DNA of 64,000 nucleotides from Chryseobacterium sp. GVT01B (GCF_019970045.1 NZ_JAHXYI010000001.1:124001-188000), one strand, 5' to 3'; positions 53,120-62,050 are shown, numbered from the stretch's first letter. Numbers and translations: made by a program. Notes: a model not told the origin generated them from the letters alone.

Positions 53120-53317
53120 TTATTCTTTTACTTCAGCTTTTTTGTTATATTTCTGGATGGTGACGGCTGTAAGGGCTACCATTATAACACGCAGGATAAT
53201 ATCTGCTTTTTCGGGGTGAAAGATTTCCTGATAGATGTTATATCCAACAAGCATGGATACAAAAAAGATAAGCGCATTGTTAGCAGATGCATATTGATTT
53301 TTAATCGTTGTTTTCAT
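53120..53317 (-). CDS. Small two-helix membrane protein, copy 1 of a paralogous pair
   Basis: A 65-aa protein: MKTTIKNQYASANNALIFFV, a first helix (about 14-30), a polar segment with HPEKAD, and a second helix (about 36-52), then a basic tail. It is clearly related to the 66-aa protein at 55640-55840: both begin MKTT..NQYA..NN and have YNxYQxxxHPE in the middle. I chose the inner ATG at 53317, because the paralogue starts there. A further upstream start at 53359 would overlap the shared promoter element. The family is unknown to me. It lies 22 bp after a 31-bp motif also found before the paralogue. Confidence 0.75.
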   Translation of the reverse strand: MKTTIKNQYASANNALIFFVSMLVGYNIYQEIFHPEKADIILRVIMVALTAVTIQKYNKKAEVKE

Positions 53318-53339
53318 AATGATATTTTTTATTGTTATC

Positions 53340-53370
53340 CAGTAAGTATGACAATTCAAAATACGTTACA
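53340..53370 (-). promoter_or_regulatory. Conserved 31-bp upstream element, copy 1 (possible ECF promoter)
   Basis: On the minus strand it reads TGTAACG at the upstream end and TTGTCATACTTACTG at the gene side. The copy at 55866-55896 is identical at 27 of 31 positions. The GTAAC ... GTC form recalls ECF-sigma promoters. Confidence 0.55.
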
Positions 53371-53432
53371 ACAATTTCAAAAAAAGAATCAGTTATTTCC
53401 AGGCATCAGAGATTTTTAACTTTATATAATAA

Positions 53433-54329
53433 CTATCTGTAATCTATTCTGTTAGATTCAGTGTCTTCAAGCTGTTTAAGGATAGATTCCGGAATTTCAT
53501 CGCTGTCAATGGGGAAGCTGATAGAGTCGGAAATAAAGTTCTTTCTGTCTGCTTTTCTGAAGATTTCAAACAAAGCTATCGGTTCCTGATTGAAACTGAT
53601 GCAGGTACTTATGAAGTGGATTTCGTGGAGTTTATAGTCCGGATTCTTAAGCTTTTCTTTAATATCTTTAATTCTTGAAATAAAATGCCGCTGACGGATA
53701 AAAGTATTGCTGTTCATGATGATAAAAACATAGTCGGAATAAGCCGTTACCTTACCAAAATACTTATGCTTGTCGCCACCGCTTCGTTCAATAAAATATT
53801 CTCCGGTTGTTTCTGACTTATAAATTTCCATTGCTGAGCGCCATATGCGGTCTTCTTTTGCCATTAAAGGATTATCAGGTAGATTTCTGTTATAAGAATA
53901 CCAGCAGCCTACTAAACGGTCTAAAAGAGTTGTATTCAGATTTACATTATTCATCTCAATTCTGAGGTCGTTAAAATTGAATGACTCCGTAGTGGAATTG
54001 ATGAAATCGATATAATTGGAGTAGCCCAGAACTTTTACAATAAGACTTAGCTTTGCCAGGTTTGGCCTGCTGAGAACTCCATTTTCATTCTGCCTGAATT
54101 TTTTCAGTTTATTGATGATCAGGTGTTCATACAAATAATTGGTTCCCAAAAGATCCGGTTCTTTTTTTATTTCTTTCTCTGAATGATCATTGATAATGAG
54201 TTCGTTGAGTTCTGCGCTGATGTAAGACCATTCCGTTTTGGTGACATCTTCCCAATGATTTTTCTTTAAAAAGTGACGGCTTAAGAAATTCATCAGCTTT
54301 CCAAGATGCAGTATATCTTCCTTTTTCAT
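53433..54329 (-). CDS. Protein of unknown function, 298 aa
   Basis: Not recognised. The N-terminal 110 residues look helical (MKKEDILHLGKLMNFLSRHFLKK), the middle contains a beta-type segment LVGCWYSYNRNLPDN (about 138-152), and further beta strands follow (EYFIERSGGDKHKYFGKVTAYSDYVFIIMNS). No signal peptide, no membrane helix and no known catalytic motif, so it is presumably cytosolic. The codon use and composition do not stand out from the neighbours. It is monocistronic, divergent from the GRDP-like gene, with a 140-bp gap between them. Confidence 0.6.
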   Translation of the reverse strand: MKKEDILHLGKLMNFLSRHFLKKNHWEDVTKTEWSYISAELNELIINDHSEKEIKKEPDLLGTNYLYEHLIINKLKKFRQNENGVLSRPNLAKLSLIVKVLGYSNYIDFINSTTESFNFNDLRIEMNNVNLNTTLLDRLVGCWYSYNRNLPDNPLMAKEDRIWRSAMEIYKSETTGEYFIERSGGDKHKYFGKVTAYSDYVFIIMNSNTFIRQRHFISRIKDIKEKLKNPDYKLHEIHFISTCISFNQEPIALFEIFRKADRKNFISDSISFPIDSDEIPESILKQLEDTESNRIDYR

Positions 54330-54467
54330 CTGTTTATTTTTATGGTCAGATTAATTTTAGTTTTATAAGACTAATTTAAGATTTTTATCAAACCAAAAAA
54401 GATTTTTGAGAGACTTTTATATTTTAAAATCAATTGATATTTGAATAGAAAAACAAAATTTAAAACA

Positions 54468-55205
54468 ATGGAAACAAGAATGTTATTAAAAGATGAATCC
54501 CTCTGGAACCGGATACAGGGATTTTCTCTGGATGCTCCCAACGCTGCTTTCCCTTTTTCAAAAAAACTCGCAAAAGAAGAAAGCTGGAGCCTTGATTTCG
54601 CAAAAAAAGCGATTGAAGAATATAAAAAATTTGTCTATCTCTGCTGTATTCTTCCCAATGGAGCTTCCCCCAGCGAAATAGTGGATAAAGTATGGCATAT
54701 GCACCTGATCTATACCCAGAATTATTGGGAAGAATTCTGCCCGAATATTTTAAAAAGAACGCTTCATCATCATCCTTCTCAAGGTGGAAACAAGGAGAGA
54801 GTGAAACATGAGAATTGGTTTGAAGATACAATGTCTGGTTACAGGAACATATTTCAGCAGGAAGCACCTGAAGAAATATGGAAAGGGAAAAAGAAAAAAT
54901 CTAAACTTAGACTCTGGATGAGAAAAATGGCTTTTTTTGCTCCAATCTTTATTTTACTGCTCCTGTTCTCTTGTTCAGAAGGAGGTAGTTTCACCGGATT
55001 GTTGGTCACAGCAGTGGTTTTTGCCATTATTTTTATTCTGGGGATAATAACCTCAATCATAGGAGATGGCGAAATCTCCGATCCCAATAGAAAGGATAAG
55101 CAAAGCAATGATGGTGCTGGTGGAGGAAGCTGTGGAGGATCAAGCTGCAGCGGAGGAGGTGGTTGTGGCGGAGGCTGCGGCGGTTGTGGGGGATGTGGAG
55201 GATAA
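54468..55205 (+). CDS. GRDP-like protein with membrane helices and a Cys/Gly-rich tail
   Basis: A 245-aa protein. The N-terminal 130 residues match the glycine-rich-domain-protein-like (PF07173-type) domain: VYLCCILPNGASPSEIVDKV, then WHMHLIYTQNYWEEFC. After a basic stretch come two hydrophobic helices (about 153-170 and 177-195) with a CSEGG loop, then a linker and a tail of about 30 residues made almost only of Gly, Ser and six Cys. The tail is probably exposed. ATG 54468 is preferred to the TTG at 54441. The next gene (6 bp downstream) codes for a four-helix membrane protein, so the two act together. The role is unknown. Confidence 0.75.
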   Translation: METRMLLKDESLWNRIQGFSLDAPNAAFPFSKKLAKEESWSLDFAKKAIEEYKKFVYLCCILPNGASPSEIVDKVWHMHLIYTQNYWEEFCPNILKRTLHHHPSQGGNKERVKHENWFEDTMSGYRNIFQQEAPEEIWKGKKKKSKLRLWMRKMAFFAPIFILLLLFSCSEGGSFTGLLVTAVVFAIIFILGIITSIIGDGEISDPNRKDKQSNDGAGGGSCGGSSCSGGGGCGGGCGGCGGCGG

Positions 55206-55211
55206 AAAATA

Positions 55212-55568
55212 ATGAACATGAAAAAGCTAATCATTCACTCAGCTCCCGTTGTAGTAAGCTTTATGTGGCTTATGTCAGTATGCCAGACATTGAATCCCAT
55301 TATTATTAAAGGTCCGGACTTTCTGAAATTTTATCTCATCCTGGTTCTTGGATTCTATGCTTCAGTTTTTATTTTAAATTCCTGGAGAGAAGCCATTTCT
55401 AAAACAACATTGTATTTCACAGGCTTCATTTTTTTACTGGGAACTATAAAACTGATAAGAGGAATCATGTTGGGAAAGCCCGTTGGATTTCTCATTATGA
55501 TTTTAATTCTGGAATGTATTGTGGCAGTGTTTCTTATCATGAGCCATGTCAACAAAAAGATAAAGTAA
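55212..55568 (+). CDS. Four-helix membrane protein
   Basis: A 118-aa hydrophobic protein with about four membrane segments (12-28, 35-52, 65-82 and 90-112), no soluble domain and no motif I recognise. It begins MNMKKLIIHSAPVVVSF, and an ATG two codons in is also possible. It starts 6 bp after the GRDP-like gene and ends before a hairpin, so it belongs to the same transcript. Confidence 0.7.
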   Translation: MNMKKLIIHSAPVVVSFMWLMSVCQTLNPIIIKGPDFLKFYLILVLGFYASVFILNSWREAISKTTLYFTGFIFLLGTIKLIRGIMLGKPVGFLIMILILECIVAVFLIMSHVNKKIK

Positions 55569-55587
55569 TTGTTTCATAAAAAACAAA

Positions 55588-55614
55588 CCCGAAACAGAAC
55601 TGTTCCGGGCTTTA
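55588..55614. terminator. Bidirectional terminator between convergent small-protein genes
   Basis: CCCGAAACAG pairs with CTGTTCCGGG (one wobble), followed by TTTAT on the plus side and T-rich sequence on the minus side. Confidence 0.75.
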
Positions 55615-55639
55615 TAATAAGGTATTGAGATTAAATCTC

Positions 55640-55840
55640 TTACTTTTTTTCTTTTATGGGCCTGTAGCCATATTTTCGAACCATGATAGAGGTGATTACC
55701 ACTAAAATAAGGCTGATCGCGATATTCGAGTTTTCCGGATGTACAATTAACTGATAGAAATTATAGCCAAAAACCGCAGATACAATTGCGATCAGGATAT
55801 TATTTACATAAGCATACTGGTTTCTTGTCGTTGTTTTCAT
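55640..55840 (-). CDS. Small two-helix membrane protein, copy 2 of a paralogous pair
   Basis: A 66-aa protein, sister of the one at 53120-53317: MKTTTRNQYAYVNNILIAIV, first helix, YNFYQLIVHPENSN in the middle, a second helix and a basic tail (KYGYRPIKEKK). It starts 25 bp after the second copy of the shared upstream element. Both paralogues flank the GRDP-like and unknown-protein genes. No known family. Confidence 0.75.
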   Translation of the reverse strand: MKTTTRNQYAYVNNILIAIVSAVFGYNFYQLIVHPENSNIAISLILVVITSIMVRKYGYRPIKEKK

Positions 55841-55865
55841 AGTAGTTTTTTTATTGCTATTTACT

Positions 55866-55896
55866 CAGTAAGTAAGACAACTTAAAAAACGTTACA
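55866..55896 (-). promoter_or_regulatory. Conserved 31-bp upstream element, copy 2
   Basis: On the minus strand TGTAACG is followed 11 bp later by TTGTC and ACTTACTG. It matches copy 1 at 27 of 31 positions and has the same position relative to its gene. Confidence 0.55.
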
Positions 55897-55975
55897 GAAA
55901 AATTTTAAAAAAATATTTTCTTTAAAAAATTCCAGTACCTAATTCCACAATCCCGAAACACGAACCTCGCATCCC

Positions 55976-57163
55976 TTATGCAATCACACCGCTTCCGATA
56001 AGTTCATCATCAATATACCATGAAGCAAACTGTCCTTCCGCAATAGCAGACTGAAGTTCATCAAACTCAATATATAATGCATTTTCAAACTGATACAAAG
56101 TGGCTTTCTGCAAAGACTGTCTGTATCTGAATCTGGCCATTACTTCCATAGATTCTCCATTCTGAAGTTTCATATCTTCACGTACCCAGTGCAGTTCAGA
56201 ATTATCAATTTTCAATGCTTTTTTGTGAAGGCCAGGAAAGTGACTTCCTTCTCCCACGAAAATGATATTGTTTTCCATCTCTCTGGAGATGATAAAGCAG
56301 CTTTCTTTGTGGCCGCCTATTCCAAGGCCACGGCTTTGTCCGATAGTGAAAAACTGGGCTCCCTGATGTTTCCCGATTACTTTTCCGTCAGATTTTTTAT
56401 AATTGATTTTTCTGGATAAAAACTCAAGTTCTTCTTCTTTAGAAGCGAATTCAGGTTTTTCTTCCGAAAATAAAGGCGAATCTTTGAAAATTTCTACGAT
56501 TTCTCCTTCGTTAGGTTTCAATTGCTGCTGTAAAAACTGAGGAAGGCTTACTTTTCCGATAAAACACAATCCCTGAGAATCTTTTTTATCAGCAGTTACC
56601 AATCCGATCTCCTTGGCGATTTCTCTTACCTGAGGTTTTGTAAGTTCACCGATAGGGAATAACGCTTTTGAAAGTTGATCCTGGCTCAGCTGACAAAGGA
56701 AATAAGACTGATCTTTATTGTTATCTTTTCCGGCAAGAAGATGGAAAATTTCTTTCCCGTTTTCGTCAAAAGTAGAGTTTACTCTTGCGTAATGTCCGGT
56801 TGCCACCTTATCTGCACCCAAAGACATCGCCGTCTTCATAAATACGTCGAATTTTACTTCTCTGTTACACAATACATCCGGGTTGGGAGTTCTTCCTTTT
56901 TCGTATTCGGCAAACATATAATCAACAATACGTTCCTTATAAAGTTCACTCATATCGATCACCTGGAAAGGAATTCCAAGCTTTTGTGCCACCATAAGGG
57001 CATCATTACTATCCTCAATCCAGGGACATTCATCTTCTAATGTTACGGAAGCATCGTTCCAGTTTCTCATGAATAAAGCCACTACTTCATGGCCTTGCTG
57101 CTGCAGCAAATACGCTGTAACACTAGAATCTACACCTCCGGAGAGGCCTACTACTACTTTCAT
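55976..57163 (-). CDS. mnmA: MnmA, tRNA-specific 2-thiouridylase
   Basis: A 395-aa enzyme that adds sulphur to U34 of tRNA for Lys, Glu and Gln. The ATP-pyrophosphatase loop GLSGGVDSS is at residues 6-14. The two catalytic Cys lie in [10 protein letters not shown] (about 97-106) and in [11 protein letters not shown] (about 195-205). The middle section PNPDVLCN and the KNQSYFL-type [10 protein letters not shown] are family features. Length is slightly above the 360-370 average. It forms a single-gene unit with a TACTTTTG promoter element upstream. Confidence 0.95.
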   Translation of the reverse strand: MKVVVGLSGGVDSSVTAYLLQQQGHEVVALFMRNWNDASVTLEDECPWIEDSNDALMVAQKLGIPFQVIDMSELYKERIVDYMFAEYEKGRTPNPDVLCNREVKFDVFMKTAMSLGADKVATGHYARVNSTFDENGKEIFHLLAGKDNNKDQSYFLCQLSQDQLSKALFPIGELTKPQVREIAKEIGLVTADKKDSQGLCFIGKVSLPQFLQQQLKPNEGEIVEIFKDSPLFSEEKPEFASKEEELEFLSRKINYKKSDGKVIGKHQGAQFFTIGQSRGLGIGGHKESCFIISREMENNIIFVGEGSHFPGLHKKALKIDNSELHWVREDMKLQNGESMEVMARFRYRQSLQKATLYQFENALYIEFDELQSAIAEGQFASWYIDDELIGSGVIA

Positions 57164-57213
57164 TATATTTCAATTTTACGAAACTCTTAACGGGAGTTCT
57201 TAGTTTGATGCGG

Positions 57214-57221
57214 CAAAAGTA
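57214..57221 (-). promoter_or_regulatory. Promoter -7 element of mnmA
   Basis: TACTTTTG on the minus strand fits TAnnTTTG, about 50 bp upstream of the mnmA start. Confidence 0.5.
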
Positions 57222-57353
57222 CAATTAATAATGTCGTAAAAAAACCATAATTTTAAACATTGATAAAAACGATGTTAACCGTATTTGCCATTATAGCGAA
57301 CTATTAACAAAGATAGAAGCATATAATATCATCACAACAAAATATATCTACAT

Positions 57354-57881
57354 ATGAAAAAAATTATTATTTCAATGATGCTGATCATCTCAGGGTCGGC
57401 GTTTTCCCAGGTTTCAGTAGGAGCTCCGGTGCAGGAAAACAGCAAGTGGACCTTTGGAGGTGGGATCGGATTAGGATTCGGAAGTAACAGTGCTTTTAAT
57501 CTGTCTGCCTCACCAAGAGTGGGGTACAGGCTTACAGATGATCTTGAAGCAGGAGTTGTAGGAAGTGTATCGTGGCAGACTTCCGACTATTATAAATCTA
57601 CTATGTTTGGAGTAGGACCTTTTGTGAATTATTATTTTGCCAGATCATTTTATGTGGGAGCAAACTATCAGCATTATTTTGTTGATTATAAGGATAAATA
57701 CTATGATTATAAATACAATACAGAAGAAAATGCATTATATCTTGGAGGTGGATATATGCAGAGAATCGGAAATAATTCTTTTATGCAGCTTGGGTTAATG
57801 TATAATGTACTTTGGAAGCAGAATTCCAGTGTGTTTTCAAGCGGCCTGATTCCGAATATCGGATTTGTGGTGGGACTTTAA
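57354..57881 (+). CDS. Small outer-membrane beta-barrel protein
   Basis: A 175-aa exported protein: signal peptide MKKIIISMMLIISGSAFSQ, then alternating hydrophobic strands typical of an eight-strand barrel (WTFGGGIGLGFGS, PRVGYRLTDDLEAGVVGSVSW, FVNYYFARSFYVGANYQHY, ALYLGGGYMQRIGNNSFMQLGLMYNVLW), ending in the barrel-type NIGFVVGL. No enzyme motif. Related barrels are the OmpW/OmpA-like small porin-like proteins widespread in Bacteroidetes. It is alone, followed by a repeat element and a terminator. Confidence 0.8.
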   Translation: MKKIIISMMLIISGSAFSQVSVGAPVQENSKWTFGGGIGLGFGSNSAFNLSASPRVGYRLTDDLEAGVVGSVSWQTSDYYKSTMFGVGPFVNYYFARSFYVGANYQHYFVDYKDKYYDYKYNTEENALYLGGGYMQRIGNNSFMQLGLMYNVLWKQNSSVFSSGLIPNIGFVVGL

Positions 57882-57900
57882 TCCCGTGATTTTTCAATAG

Positions 57901-57960
57901 GAGCGGGCTTTAGCCCGTTCAATACAACATTCAATACCATTGGCTTTAGCCAAAACCTAT
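57901..57960 (+). repeat. Pair of TTTA-loop hairpins, probable dispersed intergenic repeat
   Basis: CGGGC-TTTA-GCCCG at 57904-57917 and TTGGC-TTTA-GCCAA at 57940-57953 share the GGC-TTTA-GCC form. They resemble the paired hairpin repeats that occur between genes in Chryseobacterium-type genomes. This window has only one copy. Confidence 0.5.
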
Positions 57961-57965
57961 AAAAC

Positions 57966-57995
57966 AAAATCCCCGGGAAATTTCCCGGGGATTTT
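57966..57995. terminator. Perfect 30-bp palindromic terminator between the barrel gene and clpC
   Basis: AAAATCCCCGGGAAA joined to TTTCCCGGGGATTTT forms a perfect inverted repeat with A/T flanks and serves both convergent genes. Confidence 0.88.
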
Positions 57996-58022
57996 CTATT
58001 TGAATTTAAATTATTTATTCAA

Positions 58023-60560
58023 TTAAGATTGAGAAGATTTCTCAGCTGCTGATTTTTTAGCCTTCTGCGTTTTTCCAATCAATCCGTCTTTAGCTTCATT
58101 AAGGTCAAGAACTACGGTTTCTCCTTCATTCAATTGCTTGTTTACCAGCATTTCTGCCAATAAGTCTTCAATATATTTCTGGATGGCACGTTTCAATGGT
58201 CTTGCACCAAAATCTTTATCCCAACCTTTTTCAGAAATGAAGTTTTTAGCATCTTCAGTTAAGTCAACTTTATATCCTAATTTTTCAAGTCTGCCATACA
58301 ATTTGTTCAATTCAATATCAATAATTTTCTTGATATCATCCTGAACAAGAGAGTTAAAGATCACAATGTCATCAATTCTGTTTAAGAATTCAGGAGCAAA
58401 TGCTTTCTTAAGGGCACTTTCTATAGTGCTTCTCGCTCTTGTATCTGAGCTTGTCTTTTTAGCTGAAGTTCCGAATCCTACACCATCTCCAAAGTCTTTA
58501 AGATCTCTGGTTCCGATATTGGAGGTAAGAATGATAATTGTATTTCTAAAGTCGATCTTTCTACCTAAACTGTCTGTAACGTGTCCTTCATCAAGGATCT
58601 GTAACAGAATATTGAATACATCCGGGTGAGCTTTTTCAATCTCATCCAAAAGTACCACAGCATAAGGTTTTCTTCTTACTGCTTCAGTCAACTGGCCACC
58701 TTCTTCATATCCTACATATCCCGGAGGCGCACCCACCAATCTTGATACGGCGAATTTCTCCATGTATTCACTCATGTCAATTCTGATCAGAGACTCATCG
58801 GATTCAAATAGCTCTCTCGCCATTACTTTAGCCAGCTCGGTTTTACCAACCCCGGTTGTTCCAAGGAAAATAAATGTACCGATAGGGCGGTTCGGATCTT
58901 TAAGACCTGCTCTGTTTCTTTGAATTGCTTTCACAACTTTTTTCACAGCATCTTCCTGACCGATTACTTTTCCGTTCAGTTTTTCATCCATCTGGGCAAG
59001 CTTGTCAAGCTCGTTCTTGCCAACTTTCGTTACAGGAACTCCACTCATCATAGAAACCACTTCCGCTACATTTTCTTCCGTTACTGTTTCTTTTTTCTCT
59101 TTTACATCCTTATCCCATTTTTCCTGAGCGGCATTTAGTTCCATCTGAAGACGTTCTTCTTCATCTTTAAGCTTTCTTGCCTCAAGGTAATCCTGTGCTT
59201 TTACAGCTTTCTGCTTCAGTTCTTTGATGTCTTCAATTTTCTTTTCAAAATCAATGATTTCGGTAGGAACTTTCATGTTCTTGATGTAAACACGAGATCC
59301 GGCTTCGTCCATCGCATCAATTGCTTTGTCTGGTAAGAAACGGTCTGTAATATATCTCGATGTCAGATTCACACACGCCAGAATCGCTTCCGGAGTATAT
59401 ACTACATTATGGTGCTCTTCATACTTATCTTTGATCTGGTTCAGAATCTGAATGGTTTCATCAATAGAAGTAGGCTCTACCATTACTTTCTGGAATCTTC
59501 TTTCTAAAGCACCGTCTTTTTCAATATACTGACGGTATTCATCCAGAGTAGTTGCCCCAATGCATTGAATTTCTCCTCTTGCCAAAGCAGGTTTGAACAT
59601 ATTGGAAGCATCTAAACTTCCTGTAGAACTTCCCGCTCCTACAATTGTATGAAGCTCATCAATAAATAAGATGACATCTCTGTTTTTTTCCAGTTCTGTC
59701 ATGATAGCCTTCATTCTTTCTTCAAACTGACCACGGTATTTAGTTCCGGCAACTAAACTTGCCAGGTCTAAAGTGATCACACGTTTTCCGTAAAGAACTC
59801 TTGACACTTTTTTCTGTTGAATTCTTAATGCTAAACCTTCAGCAATGGCAGATTTACCAACTCCCGGTTCTCCGATAAGAAGAGGGTTGTTTTTCTTTCT
59901 ACGCGATAAGATCTGAGAAACTCTCTCAATTTCTTTTTCACGGCCGATTACCGGGTCTAGTTTTCCATCCCTTGCCAAAGAAGTAAGGTCTCTACCAAAG
60001 TTATCCAAAGTAGGCGTTTTACTTTTTGCAGAACCTAGATTTCCTGTAGGCTTTCTCATCTGCTCAAATTCTTCTCTCTCATCATCATCGTCATAAGCAC
60101 TCATCTGTGGAGACTGGCCTGAATTTTTAAGCATAGTCTGGTATTCTCTTGAAACTCCTTCATAGTCGATGTCGTAAGCTCCCAGAATATTTGAAGTAGG
60201 GTCCTCATATTTATAAAGAATACCTAAAAGCAGGTGAACGGTATTAATCTCATTGCTTTTATATTGTCGGCATTCTAACTCCGCACGTTTAATGGCATGA
60301 TCTGCCATCTTGGTGAAAGAAATATTGGTAACCTCCTCAGAAATAGGATTTAGACTTGCTGTATTTAAAGTTTCAATTTTTCTTCTGATTTGTGTTAAAT
60401 CCGCATTAAGGTTTTGAAGGATTTCTTTTGCAGAGTTTTCCGTTTTTATAATACCTAAAAGTAGATGTTCTGTATTAAGAAATTCACTTTTCAGCCGTTT
60501 AGCTTCGCTTTTGCTTTGTTTGAACACCTGGCTCAAACCTTGTGAAAACTTATAATCCAT
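58023..60560 (-). CDS. clpC: ClpC-type AAA+ chaperone, ATP-dependent Clp protease subunit
   Basis: An 845-aa class I Clp/Hsp100 unfoldase that feeds proteins to ClpP. An N-domain of two Clp_N repeats (about 1-150) is followed by AAA module 1 with Walker A GEPGVGKSA (about 236-244), a middle UVR-like coiled coil (KAQDYLEARKLKDEEERL, about 450-467), then AAA module 2 with GTTGVGKTELAK (about 571-582) and a C-terminal D2 domain with the DFGARPLKR sensor arginine. The LNEGETVV end and IGF-like loop for ClpP are not obvious by eye. The inner ATG (MDYKFSQGLS) is chosen over the ATG four codons upstream, because the family starts with this sequence. Confidence 0.93.
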   Translation of the reverse strand: MDYKFSQGLSQVFKQSKSEAKRLKSEFLNTEHLLLGIIKTENSAKEILQNLNADLTQIRRKIETLNTASLNPISEEVTNISFTKMADHAIKRAELECRQYKSNEINTVHLLLGILYKYEDPTSNILGAYDIDYEGVSREYQTMLKNSGQSPQMSAYDDDDEREEFEQMRKPTGNLGSAKSKTPTLDNFGRDLTSLARDGKLDPVIGREKEIERVSQILSRRKKNNPLLIGEPGVGKSAIAEGLALRIQQKKVSRVLYGKRVITLDLASLVAGTKYRGQFEERMKAIMTELEKNRDVILFIDELHTIVGAGSSTGSLDASNMFKPALARGEIQCIGATTLDEYRQYIEKDGALERRFQKVMVEPTSIDETIQILNQIKDKYEEHHNVVYTPEAILACVNLTSRYITDRFLPDKAIDAMDEAGSRVYIKNMKVPTEIIDFEKKIEDIKELKQKAVKAQDYLEARKLKDEEERLQMELNAAQEKWDKDVKEKKETVTEENVAEVVSMMSGVPVTKVGKNELDKLAQMDEKLNGKVIGQEDAVKKVVKAIQRNRAGLKDPNRPIGTFIFLGTTGVGKTELAKVMARELFESDESLIRIDMSEYMEKFAVSRLVGAPPGYVGYEEGGQLTEAVRRKPYAVVLLDEIEKAHPDVFNILLQILDEGHVTDSLGRKIDFRNTIIILTSNIGTRDLKDFGDGVGFGTSAKKTSSDTRARSTIESALKKAFAPEFLNRIDDIVIFNSLVQDDIKKIIDIELNKLYGRLEKLGYKVDLTEDAKNFISEKGWDKDFGARPLKRAIQKYIEDLLAEMLVNKQLNEGETVVLDLNEAKDGLIGKTQKAKKSAAEKSSQS

Positions 60561-60712
60561 AATATATCTCATTAGAACAAAGGCAACATTACCTTTTATT
60601 CATTATCTAAATTACAAATATTTTACCAAAAATCAATTAATGACTTTATGGCAGTAAAAAATTTTATTATCTTATTGAAAATGATTAAGTTTGTTATCCT
60701 TAAAAATTTCTC

Positions 60713-60940
60713 ATGAGCCCCGAATCTACTACTTATATCGGATATTCTGCCTCAGTTTTTATCGTGCTGAGTTTCATACTGAAAGATGTAAGAAAAATTA
60801 GAATTGTCAACATGATTGGCTGTTTTTGTTTTGTCATTTATGGCTTTTTTAGTGGGCCGTTATGGCCGGTTATCATTCCAAACGGATTGATCTGTATTAT
60901 CCAGATCTATCATTTAATACTAGGCAAGAAAAAAGAATGA
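60713..60940 (+). CDS. YgjV-like small membrane protein
   Basis: A 75-aa protein of three hydrophobic segments (about 8-24, 31-48 and 55-70), with GYSASVFIVLSFILKDVRKIR and IGCFCFVIYGFFSG. This is the pattern of the YgjV family, distantly similar to half-SWEET transporters. In databases such proteins sometimes carry misleading names. It ends in an ATGA overlap with the glycosyltransferase gene downstream, so translation is coupled. A TAAGTTTG word lies about 20 bp upstream. The function is not known. Confidence 0.7.
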   Translation: MSPESTTYIGYSASVFIVLSFILKDVRKIRIVNMIGCFCFVIYGFFSGPLWPVIIPNGLICIIQIYHLILGKKKE

Positions 60941-62031
60941 GGAAAAAAGTAATTACTTCAGCTTTTAGCAGCCTATATACCGATCAGAGAATAGAAAAGG
61001 TATGCAAAACCCTTTTTGACAACGGATATCGCATTGAACTCATCGGAAACGATTGGGAAGGAAATGAGAAAATGGAACGTCCTTATCCTTTTTCAAGAAT
61101 AGAACTCACGTCAAAAAGCCTAAAGACAGCTTATTTTGAGTTCAACTGGAAGTTATACCATGAGCTTAAGAAAAAAGCGGACAAAGATACTATCCTTCAT
61201 GCCAATGACATTGACGCACTTCTGCCAAATTATCTCATTGCCAAAAAACTGAACATTCCATTAGTCTTTGACAGTCATGAAATTTTCACAGAAATGCCAT
61301 CGGTACAAAACAGGTTTTCACAAAAATTCTGGAGGGTTCTGGAAAGAAAGCTGGTTCCTCATGTGAAATTTATGATGACAGAAAGTGAAAGCTACGCTGA
61401 ATGGTTTCACGAAAAATATAATGTCAACCCGGTAGTTGTCAGAAATATCCCGAGAAAAATTCTTTCTGCTCCCGAAATTCCTGAAAATCATCCTAAAATT
61501 ATTCTATATCAGGGAGCGATCAACCAATCCAGAGGAATTGAAAAAATGATTGCCGCCATGCATCATATTAAAGATGCTGTTCTGAAAATTGCCGGTGACG
61601 GACCGAAGAAAAGAGTATATGAAGAACTTGTTATTCAGGAGAAGCTACAAAGCAAAGTCTTTTTCCTTGGTAAACTGAAACCTGAAAACCTCAGAGAAGT
61701 GACCAAAACAGCAGATATGGGTTTCAGTCTTGAAGAAAATAACGGAGTTAGCTATTATTATTCCTTACCCAATAAAGTTTGTGACTATATTCAGTCCAGA
61801 GTGCCACTTGTTATGATTAATTTCCCGGAGATGAAGCGGATAAGAAATCAATTCAATGTAGGGGAAATTATTTCGGATCACAAACCTGAAACTATTGAAA
61901 AAGCAGTTAACCTTGTTCTTGAAAGAGGAAGGCTGTATTATCAGAGCGAACTTAACAAAGCTGCAGATGTATTTTGCTGGGAGAATGAGGAAACAAAAAT
62001 CCTTCAGCTTTTTGAAAAAGCATCCCGGTAA
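60937..62031 (+). CDS. Glycosyltransferase family 4-like protein
   Basis: A 364-aa GT-B type glycosyltransferase: the N-terminal half is Rossmann-like (VITSAFSSLYTDQRIEKVCK, then NDIDALLPNYLIAKKLNIPLVFDSHEIF), and the C-terminal half has the nucleotide-sugar part ILYQGAINQSRGIEKMI and SLPNKVCDYIQSRVPLV. The glutamate pair of the EX7E motif is altered in this group. The ATG at 60937 overlaps the stop of the YgjV-like gene. A longer frame to 60862 exists but would overlap that gene entirely, so it is rejected. The sugar acceptor is probably an LPS or exopolysaccharide precursor; this is inferred. Confidence 0.82.
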   Translation: MRKKVITSAFSSLYTDQRIEKVCKTLFDNGYRIELIGNDWEGNEKMERPYPFSRIELTSKSLKTAYFEFNWKLYHELKKKADKDTILHANDIDALLPNYLIAKKLNIPLVFDSHEIFTEMPSVQNRFSQKFWRVLERKLVPHVKFMMTESESYAEWFHEKYNVNPVVVRNIPRKILSAPEIPENHPKIILYQGAINQSRGIEKMIAAMHHIKDAVLKIAGDGPKKRVYEELVIQEKLQSKVFFLGKLKPENLREVTKTADMGFSLEENNGVSYYYSLPNKVCDYIQSRVPLVMINFPEMKRIRNQFNVGEIISDHKPETIEKAVNLVLERGRLYYQSELNKAADVFCWENEETKILQLFEKASR

Positions 62032-62050
62032 TAAATTTTACAAAATTGGT

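Noticed and set aside
54854..55234. 126-codon proline-rich frame on the minus strand
   Set aside because: It is the complement of the Gly/Cys tail, which forces Pro codons; no start or domain support.
60862..60936. Longer start for the GT4 glycosyltransferase
   Set aside because: It would overlap the YgjV-like gene by almost 80 bp, whereas the ATG at 60937 gives a clean ATGA overlap.
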